From the NCBI GenBank assembly GCA_942159475.1, contig OW804096.1, positions 36,207,744 to 36,271,743 on the forward strand: a stretch of DNA of 64,000 nt. Reading direction: 5' to 3'. Source of the DNA: Sthenelais limicola. Its lineage: Eukaryota > Annelida > Polychaeta > Phyllodocida > Sigalionidae. A program made the position numbers and the translations under genes. The notes beneath the pieces were generated by a model. It saw nothing but the letters and a program-made list of their open reading frames with translations, was not told the origin of the DNA and did not search any database. Below, one piece after another: positions 31,210-40,930 of this stretch (position 1 is its first letter; each line of letters starts with the position of its first letter).

Positions 31210-32285
31210 TCTACAATGTCCCTTTCGTTAATCCAACTGTTGAATTTTTTTGGCCAGTGCTGCCATTTAATGAATACTTGTCTCACACCGTTTCTTACAC
31301 GTCTTTTAACAATCTTTTCAATGTTGAACAGGTCATCTGGATTGACTGTAACCTTCTGAAGCTGTTGGGTATAAAATGTTCCTTTTATAGGCTCATTGTC
31401 CCAGTCTTTTAAGTAGTAAACAGGAATACCATCTCTCATTTTTCGTTTTGTTACTTTAAATACCTCACCACTCCATTTTTGGTCATATTCACGTTCAAAC
31501 TTGCCCCTGGTATATGCCATTCTAACATTGTCTCCCACGTTTAAGGTAAATGTTTGTTTTCTAAAGACTGGTTTACGCCTTCTATTGTATTGCAAATATC
31601 TCACTTCATTCTCATTGTCCTTTGTTACTTCCTGAGGGGAAATTCCCAAGCTTCTGTGAGGTGTGTGGTTATAGCTTTTCACAATGTCTTGCAACACATT
31701 TATATATCTCAATGTTTTGTTTCGAACCATATATCTGTAAAGCTTTGATTTAATTGTTTTTATCCCTCTCTCTGCATAATTTGCCTGTTTTTCATTGTTC
31801 GTGCTAAAGTGATGTATCCCCTGGTGGTTTAGAAATGTCTTCACTATGTGATTGTTGAATTCTCGACCCCCGTCTGTTCTTAGTACCTTTGGTTTTCTTC
31901 CTTTTTGGAATATTATTTCGAATGCCTTTACTATTTCCTTGGCATATTTTGTTTTCAGGGGGTGTACCTGAATATGTCGACTGAATATATCTATCGTCAA
32001 AAGAATGTACTTGTATCCTCCGTTGCTCTTGTGTAAAAGGCTCAGGTCGGCTAGGTCGGCATCCCATTGTGAGTCTAATCCTTCTACAATAACACGATTA
32101 CGAGGAAAGTTGCGAACAATTTCTCTGTTAAGAGTATATGTTTCTTCCTTTTGCAATGCTTTTTTAACTTGTGATTTTGTAATGTTAATTCCTTCTTTTT
32201 TTGCGCCCTGATATACCTTTCGTGGTCCTTGAAAACTGCCTGGTGCTGCAGGTGTGCTGTATTGTAGTTCCACCACTTCTTCCAT
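31206..32285 (-). CDS. Polinton integrase with C-terminal chromodomain (359 aa)
   Basis: Retrovirus-like RVE integrase that joins the TIR ends to host DNA and generates the 6-bp duplication. The catalytic triad is visible: D77 (WDADLADL), D138 (RTDGGREF) and E172 (NYAERGIK). An SH3-like segment follows, with VGDNVRM and a GEVFKV strand. Residues about 319-358 form a chromodomain (FNIEKIVKRR ... VFIKWQHWP ... FNSWINERDIV), which in other integrases can read histone marks and steer insertion. No classical HHCC finger is evident in the first 60 residues. The gene appears intact. Confidence 0.95.
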   Translation of the reverse strand: MEEVVELQYSTPAAPGSFQGPRKVYQGAKKEGINITKSQVKKALQKEETYTLNREIVRNFPRNRVIVEGLDSQWDADLADLSLLHKSNGGYKYILLTIDIFSRHIQVHPLKTKYAKEIVKAFEIIFQKGRKPKVLRTDGGREFNNHIVKTFLNHQGIHHFSTNNEKQANYAERGIKTIKSKLYRYMVRNKTLRYINVLQDIVKSYNHTPHRSLGISPQEVTKDNENEVRYLQYNRRRKPVFRKQTFTLNVGDNVRMAYTRGKFEREYDQKWSGEVFKVTKRKMRDGIPVYYLKDWDNEPIKGTFYTQQLQKVTVNPDDLFNIEKIVKRRVRNGVRQVFIKWQHWPKKFNSWINERDIVE

Positions 32286-32322
32286 AAAGGTAAATGACTA
32301 AAAATCAATGTGTGTCATATAT

Positions 32323-32841
32323 TTATATGTGTACCCACTTCATTGTTTTGGTCTTAACTGGAGGTCTTTTTATCCTGCATTTTTTGGAAGGGTTTATCCT
32401 TTGTCTTTGTAATGTGTCCCTATGTTCTCTATTTTCAACCAATAAAAGTGGAACATTGGAAGCGACCAGTCCTTCATGAAATTCGGTTCTTCCCACGGGT
32501 ATAAAGTTTTTATATTCTCTCATAGCATCCTTTAATAGGTCAGCTATGTGACTATTAGGTACTACTTTGCCTTTGTATATAATTTCTCCTTTGTCATTCC
32601 AGTTTAAAATATTTCCATTCTCAATATACGTCAATATAGCTCTACCTTTGGATTTATACATTTTAGGAATCGAGGTAAGGATCATATCTTTATCCAAACC
32701 CTCTTCTGGTACAATATCCTCTAAAACAACCTGTTGTGTTGCAGTAATGGTATCCGTTTTTGGAGAGGGTACAAATTTCTGGCTGTTAGCTTTCATTCGT
32801 TCATATTTATCAAAAGGGACTAAAACCATTTTCTGCGCCAT
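32323..32841 (-). CDS. Conserved Polinton-type protein of unknown function (172 aa)
   Basis: The ATG at 32841 is used; the frame's extra codon upstream is not an ATG. N-terminus MAQKMVLVPFDKYERM, then an acidic linker. A compact domain holds KSKGRAILTYIENG, NWNDKGEIIYKG and SHIADLLKDAMREY, and the C-terminus is basic. Proteins with this order (MVLVP start, then an ILTYI...W..KGE core) recur next to capsid genes in Polinton-like elements, as I recall. A virion or assembly role is inferred. It overlaps the stop of the preceding gene as TGATG. Confidence 0.6.
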   Translation of the reverse strand: MAQKMVLVPFDKYERMKANSQKFVPSPKTDTITATQQVVLEDIVPEEGLDKDMILTSIPKMYKSKGRAILTYIENGNILNWNDKGEIIYKGKVVPNSHIADLLKDAMREYKNFIPVGRTEFHEGLVASNVPLLLVENREHRDTLQRQRINPSKKCRIKRPPVKTKTMKWVHI

Positions 32842-33167
32842 CACGTAAGCAAATTTTTCAACACACCGATTACTGAAAGCAAAAGTAATTTTACCAGGCC
32901 GGGGTCCTTTTCAATATTTCTTTTCCTAGTGGTTATAGATTTTTTCGAATCGGCTATACCTTCAATTTTTCGCTGCTTGGGTTTTAGTTTCTTCTTATGT
33001 TGAGGCGATATAGGAATATTACCTTGAAGAACATTTGCTCCTATTTCGCTAAGTACATTAACCTGTTCCTTGGTTAAAGACTTTAAAATAAGTTTAAATT
33101 GTTTTGGAGTTTGAACAGTTGTCAAAAACTCTATCAAACTTAGATTATTTTTCAAACGTTTACTCAT
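32841..33167 (-). CDS. Small virion-type protein with C-terminal hydrophobic helix (108 aa)
   Basis: Starts at the ATG at 33167 (MSKRLKNNLSLIEFL); the upstream extension lacks ATG. The middle has NVLQGNIPISPQHKKKL, a recognisable motif of small capsid-neighbour proteins in Polinton/adintovirus elements (from memory, not searched). It is followed by a basic linker and a hydrophobic amphipathic C-terminus (GLVKLLLLSVIGVLKNLL) that could interact with membranes, like adenovirus pVI. The Gly-Gly protease site sometimes found before this helix is not seen. Confidence 0.6.
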   Translation of the reverse strand: MSKRLKNNLSLIEFLTTVQTPKQFKLILKSLTKEQVNVLSEIGANVLQGNIPISPQHKKKLKPKQRKIEGIADSKKSITTRKRNIEKDPGLVKLLLLSVIGVLKNLLT

Positions 33168-33216
33168 GTCGAACTTTGCATTCAAAGTGAATGCCAGAAT
33201 ATCAAGCAAAGGTCTT

Positions 33217-33951
33217 TTATACTCTGGGAATATACACTATAGGGTCTTCGTTAATAAATATTTTCGTTCTCAACCGATATTTATCTTCACTATGTGGAGA
33301 GTTATCTATTACCAAGTATCCAAATTGAAATTTTGTTGCGTGTTCATACGCTTCCTTCAATATTTCGGGCTTTCCAGGAAACATTTGTCTCCCTAGATTA
33401 ATAATTTGCGAAGCGTCTCTGATATTTTTAAATATAACTTGATACCACGTGTTAAGAGCTATGGTACGGGCATTTTTGCCATTCTGGTACATGTTTTGGC
33501 AAATAAATACAACTGAAAAGTTTCTATGATGACAACCCTGTGTAAATAAAGTTTCCATGTCATTATTTTTTACCACTTCGTGCGCTAAATCGTCAATAAT
33601 AATAAGGTTATGCTCCCCATTTGAACTTATTTCTTCAAGCAATGATTCAGTAGGAAGGCCTTTATAAAAATGTAGGTTGGGGGTCTCTCTTTCCATTTCA
33701 TCAAACAAATTTTGATAAACACCGTAGCAATATATGATCTTGTGTGGAGGCTCTGGGGCAAACATGCCAGATGATTCCTGTATTAATCGACGTACCCAAA
33801 ACGTTTTACCACAGCCTGTTGTACCGTTTATACAAATACTGGATCGCGGTTTAAATGGTAAAAGGCTTTGGCTTTCCCACCAATACAATTTTTCCTCAGG
33901 TATACTTTCTCCATTCCATTCGACTGCTGACAATACTCTTGACACGTCCAT
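33217..33951 (-). CDS. FtsK/HerA-type genome-packaging ATPase (244 aa)
   Basis: Drives DNA packaging into capsids in this class of element. Walker A GTTGCGKT is at residues 43-50 and Walker B LIIIDD at 116-121, followed by LAHEV. A downstream sensor-type Gln/Asn segment is FICQNMYQ. Length is typical. It is first of the tightly packed morphogenesis genes on the minus strand, and the next gene's ATG is about 50 bp downstream. Confidence 0.93.
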   Translation of the reverse strand: MDVSRVLSAVEWNGESIPEEKLYWWESQSLLPFKPRSSICINGTTGCGKTFWVRRLIQESSGMFAPEPPHKIIYCYGVYQNLFDEMERETPNLHFYKGLPTESLLEEISSNGEHNLIIIDDLAHEVVKNNDMETLFTQGCHHRNFSVVFICQNMYQNGKNARTIALNTWYQVIFKNIRDASQIINLGRQMFPGKPEILKEAYEHATKFQFGYLVIDNSPHSEDKYRLRTKIFINEDPIVYIPRV

Positions 33952-34044
33952 ATCTTCTCAATACTTGATTATTAGTGGGCTATCAAACTCTGTGTACCTT
34001 TACTATGTGTACCTGTGTACCTATCACTATACCCAAAATTTGAA
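33952..34044 (-). promoter_or_regulatory. Gap with GTAC motifs before the ATPase gene
   Basis: The 93-bp space between the BIR and ATPase genes contains gtgtacctttactatgtgta and further GTACCT half-sites. They resemble the motif of the 22-kb array and the 18.67-kb promoter. It may be the promoter of the late block. Confidence 0.4.
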
Positions 34045-34446
34045 TTAGCCAACTTCATCAAATCCAGCAAATGATGAGTCATCATCAAGATCAATAGCGT
34101 TTTTAAAAGGAATAAGTTTTTCATATAAATGAGCATTCTCTATATCAGCTTTCATTTTGGCAACATCTTTCAGCAAAAACGTCATCACCTTTTTCATTCC
34201 TTTTTTATTTATATTTTTTAAGGCAGTCGTACATTCCGGAGAGTGTCTAAAATGCTCTACCTTCACACTGTCATTAGGTTTCCATGTATTCAGTATAATC
34301 CCACAATCAAAACATTGTACATGATCCATATGACCCATCCAAAAAAACCCATGCTTGGCCAATTTTATATTATCCACTGGGCCCTGCCATTTGGCAAAGG
34401 TTTTTATCCTCTTATTAAACGACTCAAAGCAAGTATATCTAACCAT
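34045..34446 (-). CDS. BIR-domain protein, inhibitor-of-apoptosis type (133 aa)
   Basis: Predicted to block cell death or act in a related signalling step, as BIR proteins do. The BIR signature is clear: LAKHGFFWMG, DHVQCFDCG, W55 and EHFRHSPEC. Zinc ligands are C45, C48, H65 and C72 (C-x2-C-x16-H-x6-C). A helical C-terminal part follows, with no RING finger. A single BIR without RING resembles small viral IAPs and survivin-like proteins. It sits just inside the right TIR, transcribed toward the capsid block, and is intact. Confidence 0.9.
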   Translation of the reverse strand: MVRYTCFESFNKRIKTFAKWQGPVDNIKLAKHGFFWMGHMDHVQCFDCGIILNTWKPNDSVKVEHFRHSPECTTALKNINKKGMKKVMTFLLKDVAKMKADIENAHLYEKLIPFKNAIDLDDDSSFAGFDEVG

Positions 34447-34544
34447 GTTGATCTCTTCAATGTCCGGCTAATAATGATACATATAAAAGAAGGTATGGTT
34501 ATTTTAGAACCTTAACAGAACAAAGCCACAAAGTGAGCCAGAAC
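34447..34544. other. Leader between BIR gene and right TIR
   Basis: About 100 bp, AT-rich, likely containing the promoter for the BIR gene. No firm TATA box in the minus orientation. Confidence 0.4.
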
Positions 34545-34742
34545 CGGTAGTGTTCTCCATAGTGTACACATGTTACATAACAAGCAAACAGCCCCAGGGG
34601 GTAGCTGCCCAAGCCCCAACACTGCCCCCATTCAGGAGCCAACCCAAACACCGACCCCTGGCGGCGCCGACACAGCCGCCATGGCCGCCATCTTGGATTT
34701 GGCGGCCATCTTGAAGTGGGGGTGGAGAACGTATATTCTACT
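34545..34742 (-). repeat. Right terminal inverted repeat (198 bp)
   Basis: Gap-free complement of 15289-15486, with two differences seen by eye. Carries the same ATGGCGGC motifs. Its outer end is TATATTCTACT. Confidence 0.95.
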
Positions 34743-34748
34743 CGTACA
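34743..34748. other. Right target-site duplication CGTACA
   Basis: Exact match to 15283-15288. Confidence 0.93.
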
Positions 34749-34751
34749 ATA

Positions 34752-34905
34752 ATATGGAAAATGAGTCACAAGTCGCAAAAAATGAATTTTGAGATATCAA
34801 CATATTTGAAAAGATGGGATCAAGCGGATTCCAATGATAGTGGCCTAAACGGTAGGCTACACCATCTAGGCTATATAGCCTATAGCCTATAATAAGTATT
34901 TCTAA
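34752..34905 (+). mobile_element. MITE-D fragment at the insertion site
   Basis: Starts tggaaaatgagtcacaagtc and continues with gagatatcaacatatttgaaa. It begins four bases after the Polinton target duplication. Confidence 0.6.
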
Positions 34906-34992
34906 ATTTTTAATACAGTCACGCCACAATGGTGGTCCTTATTCAAATTCTGTTTCTTAATGTATTGTTATACCGTATTGTGTCAATGTATA

Positions 34993-35043
34993 TGTAGGCC
35001 TAAAACTATAGTACAATGTATATGTAGGCCTAAAACTATAGTA
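34993..35043. repeat. 30-bp tandem duplication
   Basis: The unit aatgtatatgtaggcctaaa plus actatagtac occurs twice in tandem. Confidence 0.8.
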
Positions 35044-35118
35044 CCTATTGTAATTACACCCTTCATAGAGTTTCTATGTTTACTTTATATCCACGGTTGA
35101 TATGACCAGTTCTAGCGA

Positions 35119-35185
35119 GCCTCGATAGCTCAGTTGGGAGAGACTGAAGATCTAAAGGTCCCCGGTTCAATCCCGGGTCTGGGCA
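35119..35185 (+). pseudogene. tRNA-Phe(GAA)-like pseudogene
   Basis: 67 bp: a box-A-like region (TAGCTCAGTTGGGAGA), anticodon loop CTGAAGA with GAA, and an intact T arm with GGTTCAATCCC. Compared with a normal 73-nt tRNA-Phe it lacks about six bases of the D stem and 5' anticodon stem, and the acceptor stem has a mismatch, so it is probably non-functional. Confidence 0.7.
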
Positions 35186-35802
35186 CAAGCTTTTATTTTC
35201 GTTGTGGTAGTCGTGTCGATTAAATATCTGTTAAACATAATCCTGACTAGAATGAAGAAGTCAGAGAGAAGTTTAGAGTTCAATCGTCCGCTCAGCTACT
35301 GTAAACATTAATGTTCGCGCAGTATGTTATTTTCGCTATTTTCGCGCATCCACTTTTGTGCGTGAAAACTTACTAATACTTTTATTCTAAGCCTAATATC
35401 AGGGGTGAAAATAAATCCTGTGCGAAACGTATACCTAGGCTAACTGTTGAATGAAAAAGGTATGAGACTTCCTTGCTGAGCGAATTTAAATCCGCGCGAA
35501 AAGGTGTCAAAGTGCTGAGTACACGAAAATAAATACGTTTACACTATAGATCTAGGCCTATATATGATAGACGACCAAAAACAAAAGTTGGCTCTGTTCT
35601 GTAGATGGAGCGGAGAGCATGATGATGGTGAGGGGCTCTTTCCTACATGGCCTATTGACTTCTGAACACCTATTTTCACCTGGTAAAATCCTCTGAATTG
35701 TTGGACGAACAAAGGTCTGTTCATTTTATACCATATCATCTCATGTTATCAGTATAGGCCTACATGAACAAAAAGAACTGTAATCGGTCGACGAAAAACT
35801 TT
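35186..35802. other. Unassigned host DNA between tRNA sequences
   Basis: No coding frame or recognised repeat. Confidence 0.4.
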
Positions 35803-35921
35803 TGTCAGATGTGGGATTCGAACCCACGCCCACATTCGTGGACCAGAACGCCCGCCGCCTGTGTGTACCAGGCAAGGATGAACCTTGAGTCTGGCGCCTT
35901 AGACCACTCGGCCAACCTGAC
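35803..35921 (-). tRNA. tRNA-Leu(CAA) with a 35-nt intron
   Basis: 119 nt on the minus strand. The acceptor stem is seven paired bases (GTCAGGT with ATCTGAC), and the D arm TGGCCGAGTGGTCTAAGGC is intact. Anticodon CAA is followed one base later by an intron of about 35 nt. A long variable arm and GGTTCGAATCC follow. Removing the intron leaves 84 nt, right for a type II tRNA-Leu. Leu(CAA) introns at this place are a standard eukaryotic feature. It lies 1.06 kb right of the Polinton. Confidence 0.93.
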
Positions 35922-35962
35922 AGCTGCATGTGGTGGTAGAGTATCATGTATATATTTGTTAA

Positions 35963-36165
35963 CATGAGTCACAGGTCGCAAAAATTGGATTTTGTGATAT
36001 CATCATATTTGAAACGATGAGATCGAGCTGATTCCAATGATAGTAAATAACACATTCATCTAATAAGTCCTTAGGCCTATATATGTTTATGCGTGAATAA
36101 TTCGTTAGCTATATTTCTTGAAGAAGAATTGTACATTTTCTGGCAATTTCGCCCACATATGAATT
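35963..36165 (+). mobile_element. MITE-D fragment followed by MITE-A end fragment
   Basis: acatgagtcacaggtcgcaaa begins a truncated MITE-D. At 36121-36155, agaattgtacattttctgg and ttcgccc look like a right end of MITE-A. Confidence 0.5.
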
Positions 36166-36838
36166 AACCCAAGCTACCGCACCAACTACTTCACGTCGTT
36201 ACCATTTTTATGGAGCAGTATTTATGATTTATGACCCAATATTGATCTTGAAAGTGTTTTTTTCATTTGACGACACTATATCATAAGAGCCCATTAATTA
36301 TGTTTGCTGACTTTGCGATTGTAGAGTTTAAACATGACGAATGAGTGTTTTTTTGACAGACAACATAGACATTTTATAATGTTTTGAAAAACCTGAAACT
36401 GTACGTTGCGCAGGGGTAGTTTTTTACAATATTATCATTCTGTAATTAATTTCATAAATCTGTAAAAAAATAAAGTTGTATCGTACTGGTATACATTTGT
36501 TGAATATTTTGTATTTTAACTTAAGTACTTCTGATATGGGATAAAAATGTAGATTAATGTTATCGGTGTATTCTCTGTATCTCTGTATCCTCTTCAAGCT
36601 TGATAAACATTATACTTTTTAAAAAACAGGTTGATTATAACAACAATACAGGGCGCTCAAAAGCTTAGACTTATACCGTCTAATACCGACTGCAAGGTTA
36701 TAACAAAGTTATTTGTGGAATACTGTATTTTTTATTTTAAGTGAAGTTTACGAAACTAAATTGAAGCAATGTCTTATTAATATTTAATGTTTGCACAATT
36801 CCAAATGAGAACTATGCCCTGCATTAAATTATAATTGT
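36166..36838. other. Unassigned host DNA
   Basis: AT-rich, no coding frame or repeat recognised. Confidence 0.4.
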
Positions 36839-37266
36839 GATGTGTTACTAGAAAAAGAGTCACAAGTCGCAAAAAAAGGATTTTTTTTTATTTCATTTTC
36901 AGGCCAATTTTGAAATACCATTATATTTGAAAAGATAAGATCAACCCGATTCCAATGGTGGAAAACATTAAGAACCTCTAAGAAGTGTTTCTATAATTTA
37001 TGTTGGATATATTTATGTTTGAAAAACAAGTTTGAAATATTTCTGGGTGGGCCATTACCAGTAAACAATTAAATATACCACAGGATGACCCTCGGAACGC
37101 AAGGATATATTTAATACACTATCTTGAAATTTAAAACATGTATTTATATGACATACGGCGCTAAATCCTATAAAATTCAGAACATTCCAACAAAGAGATC
37201 GTGTGAATAAATCACCTTGGAAAATATCGGTTTTGCGACTTGTGACTCATTTTCCAGCAACACATC
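36839..37266 (+). mobile_element. MITE-D full copy
   Basis: 428 bp with complementary ends: GATGTGTTACTAG plus GAGTCACAAGTCGCAAA at the left, TTGCGACTTGTGACTCATTTT and CAACACATC at the right. Non-coding. Confidence 0.8.
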
Positions 37267-38940
37267 TCATATATGAGCTGCAGTGGACCAAAAAACAATT
37301 TAAGACATGGCTGAAAGAAACATGATAAAAAATGTGAATACCTGCATAAATTGTCTGAGATTAAGAGAGCTTTTACCGAAGTGTCTGGCAAAGAAACTGA
37401 AATTTTTCTCTTACCCTTTTCAAGCCGATCTAATCTCTCCCCCTGGTGGGCAGAATGGAAATAGAAGAACCACGTGACGACGTAAATCCCTAGACAAAGT
37501 TGTTCTAGAAAATTGTCCCTGTTTTCTTTTGCGTAGATTCCACACAGTCCTCGTACATCCACGTGTTTTCTCGTGTATTCTCGTGTATATTCTCGTGTAT
37601 TCTCGTAAATCCTCGGTAAGCCGATCCAATTGTAGTTATTTATTAACTGTCCAGTGATATACTACCTCCACTCTACGCTTCTGACTTTATAATATACTTA
37701 TCTTTCTACCTATTCAATTTCTTATGTTGTGCTCCATAAATAGCCCATAAAACCGTCCATTCGTCCTTTTCCCCTTCACTCTAATCGATAATCATTACTC
37801 TTTTCTGTTTCTATCGTGCAGCATGTCTATAAAACATCCAATCTTTGCCCGTTCTCTCAGTCAAATTTGCTATCTTCTAAATTCTGTTGCTAGGCTTACA
37901 TTTACTTAGCAATGGAAAATACAGTAACACCACTTTATTATGTTCTACCCTTAGCACTGGACTTATTCACAATAACGAGGTTTCCGGATGGGTGAGGGTC
38001 AGTACAGAGATACACTCAAGTAAATAACCTTATAACATCGAGGTGTCTGGAATTGTGAGGGTCGCTAAAAAAAGAACAGAAGAGAAAAGCGATAAACACC
38101 AATAGTTTTTTTTCGTATTCTCTCTCTATTCTTGGGAATATAAACTGAATATTTTGATCATCAATATCCCAAGTTACCTTGACAACACGACACCTCCTCT
38201 AATTCCTTCTATTTTCTTTAACTACACATCTCTCTTCCTGTGGTGTCTTATTGTAATAAGCCTTCTTAATATCTTCTTTATGCTTCACGGAGTGTAATGG
38301 GAGTTTCTTGTACGTTCTTTCCCTGTGCGCATAATTTACTATATCCAACAACGATTAAATAATGATAGGGTAAGTGAGAACACCATTAATGTATCCTTGC
38401 TGTATATTGAAGTGTTGATCATATACCCTGCCCCTCTCTCACAGTCTCAGATTCCAATGTTTACATTTCTGCACGCTCATCAAATAATCACTGATTGCTC
38501 CTACAGCCTGTTCCACTTAACTTAGTAACGGTTTCTCCTCTGGGAATTCAACTCATGTGGAATGTAGTGTAATTGAATAACAACCATGCATCTCCTCCCT
38601 TTAAGAGACTCTAATCGCATGCTCCTTTATATATATACTAATTATGGAGCATTCTTCTCCTATACTCTTCTCCTTTAAGTGATTGACTTTTAAGTCCTCC
38701 TCTTCTTCCTCTTGCCTTTTAAATGCACTAATTAAATCGATTGATTGTTCTAAAGTGATTCTTCTCCGTGCACTTGTTCTGCTTATGCAGTAGAATGAGT
38801 CTTGCCTCCTCGTCCTGCTGATCGCCGTTTGTTTATGGAGACTAGAGCGAGTACGAGTACAAGCAATGCTGATCCGTTCCACCCGCTGATTCTCCCCGAC
38901 ACCACCGCCGCCTCGTCAGCCTCCTTAACCAACCTCCTCG
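37267..38940. other. Unassigned host DNA
   Basis: Contains short repeats of TCGTGTATTC at 37568-37610. No supported gene; small open frames carry no domain that I know. Confidence 0.4.
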
Positions 38941-39167
38941 TGGGAGAAACCACCAGAAAATGTACAATTCGCCTTCACCAATCCTCTCAAAAAAAACAAA
39001 TTTGATATATGAATCAGGTTCAAAATTCCAGTTCAATTTAAGCAAACTGATTGCTAGAATCAATGCAAATTCGAATTTAACAAGTATTGACCAAATTGCA
39101 GTCTAGAATTGGAGATTTTGCTAAATGTGTGCAGCTGCCAATTGTACATTTTCTGAAAATCTTACCC
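38941..39167 (-). mobile_element. MITE-A copy (left end decayed)
   Basis: Starts near ACCACCAGAAAATGTACAAT and ends CTGAAAATCTTACCC. Confidence 0.7.
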
Positions 39168-39357
39168 TCCGCTGGATTTCCCGCTGCCGCCGCCGCTCAC
39201 CTGCCGGTGCGTTCAGAAACCTGTAGATCCACTCTCCATCATCTACACACACCTGTCGCGTTGGTTGTGTTCGGGTGGTAGATGAATGTTATGTGATGGG
39301 TGGTGATCGTCTGTGTGTGTGTCTCTGTCTGTGTGTGTAAAGGTATGAGTGAGGGTG

Positions 39358-39796
39358 GTAGAAAATGTACAATCGGCAGCTGTTTATATTATAAGCGTTG
39401 CTTATTTACTTGGGAAATGAAAAAAACACTATATATCTGAGTAGTTTTGGTATTGAATCAGTTCGGATATGCTATACTGTGTCCTGAACCTCATTTTTTT
39501 GTCTTTTAAAAAAAAATTGTGTTGATTTTGGACCGTTTGTGAAGGTGAATAGGGGATTTGTATGTCCACCAGAAAATGTACAATTCATCTTCACCAATTC
39601 TCTCAAATATTAAACTCATATTTAAGTTAAAAATCAGGTTCAAAATACAGTTAAACATAACCAAACAGATTGCTAGAATCAAGGCAATACCAAATCTACC
39701 CATATATACCTTGTGTTGATGATTTTTCAGTCCAATTTAGCAGTATTTACAAAATATGTTGATCTGCCAATTGTACATTTTCTGGAAATCTGACCC
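39358..39796. mobile_element. Two adjacent MITE-A copies
   Basis: 39358-39560 is a strongly diverged + copy (AGAAAATGTACAATCGGCAG ... gtgaaggtgaa). 39566-39796 is a better minus copy ending CTGGAAATCTGACCC. Confidence 0.6.
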
Positions 39797-40214
39797 GTAT
39801 ATATCAGGGTTAAAAGTATAGAAAACATTTTTATGTTCAGCATGGAATATTATTCATCAGTGATCTCATGTAAATAGCAATGTGTTTTACATGCTTCCGT
39901 AGAACACGACTTCATCTTTCCCATCATGAATTTGTTTTTAAAAGATCATTTACACAAGCTATGATATTGGTGAAAACATTCTTGCAATTTTCGATAAAAA
40001 TGTTGCTAAATACTTGTCAGACAAAACCAGGCTCAAAATACAGTTCAACATGACCGAATCTATTCTGTGAATCAACAACATACGAAATATAAGTTTCAAA
40101 ATTCAAATCTCTAGTTGGTGCATGATTACCATACTTTGAGATACAAAAATTATCTCATCTCATCATTAAAACATACGAAATATACTCAAATACACCTAGT
40201 ATTTATCATTTTGT

Positions 40215-40448
40215 GGGTCAGATTTTTAGAAAATGTACAATTCAACTTCGCCAATCGTCTCAAAACCCCAAATTTCAGACGGAAATAAAGTTCAAAATAC
40301 AGTTCAACCTAGCCAAACAGATTGCTAGAATCAATGCAATGCCAAATATTTTCGAATTTACCTAGTATTGACAAACTTTCTGCCTAATTTTGAAGAATTT
40401 ACTAAATGTGGACAGCTGCCAATTGTACATTTTCTGAAAATCTGACCC
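40215..40448 (-). mobile_element. MITE-A copy (40.2 kb)
   Basis: Both ends present (GGGTCAGATTTTTAG / CTGAAAATCTGACCC). Flanking tetramers TTGT and ATGT differ at one base. Confidence 0.85.
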
Positions 40449-40681
40449 ATGTCAGCCCAATTTAGCAGAATTTACTGAATATCAAGACCTGCCGATTGTA
40501 CATGTATAGGTGACCTGGGCCATAAGGTGTATCAATTGCAGGCAGAGGGTAAATCTGGGATAGCTTGCAACTGGATAAATATCCAATCCAATCCATTTTT
40601 GATCCAATACAAACAAGGCCGTGGGACGCCTCGTTGCTGGTCAATGGCTATGAATCGTGGACCATCACAAAAACCATGGAA

Positions 40682-40709
40682 GAGTGAGTGAGTGAGTGAG
40701 TGAGTGAGA
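40682..40709. repeat. (GAGT)n microsatellite
   Basis: Seven tandem GAGT units. Confidence 0.9.
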
Positions 40710-40720
40710 TTGGTTGTTTT

Positions 40721-40930
40721 AAACCCTGCCCACACACAGCAGATTTGCCTCCTGATTGCCTCCCGATTTCGGTCTTCCTATGAATCCTAGGATTTCATTT
40801 CCAATCATGGTTTATGTTATTTCAAAAACATAAACCAGGATTTGAAATGAGATCATAGGACTCATCAGGAAACGAAAAACGAAAATCGGGGGCAATCGGG
40901 AGGCAAATCGGCTGAGTGTGGGCAGGGTTT
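40721..40930. mobile_element. 210-bp inverted-repeat element (MITE-G)
   Basis: Starts AAACCCTGCCCACAC and ends GTGTGGGCAGGGTTT. The arms continue with GATTTGCCTCC and its complement, and the core folds on aaacataaacc. Superfamily not determined. Confidence 0.7.

Larger units (their letters stand above)
15289..34742. mobile_element. Complete Polinton/Maverick (adintovirus-like) element, 19,454 bp
   Basis: Seen directly: 198-bp terminal inverted repeats starting AGTAGAATATACG, flanked by the same hexamer CGTACA at 15283-15288 and 34743-34748. Inside are a protein-primed family B DNA polymerase, an RVE-type integrase with chromodomain, an FtsK/HerA-type packaging ATPase, a major capsid protein, a penton and a basic core protein. 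This is the hallmark set of Polintons, whose integrase makes 6-bp target duplications. Adintovirus-like is inferred from capsid genes plus retrovirus-like integrase in an animal genome. Accessory genes include a BIR protein, a zinc-finger protein and two membrane proteins. No MITE from the host flanks occurs inside. Odd points: no adenain-type protease was recognised, and an in-frame stop lies just upstream of the polymerase frame. Confidence 0.95.
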
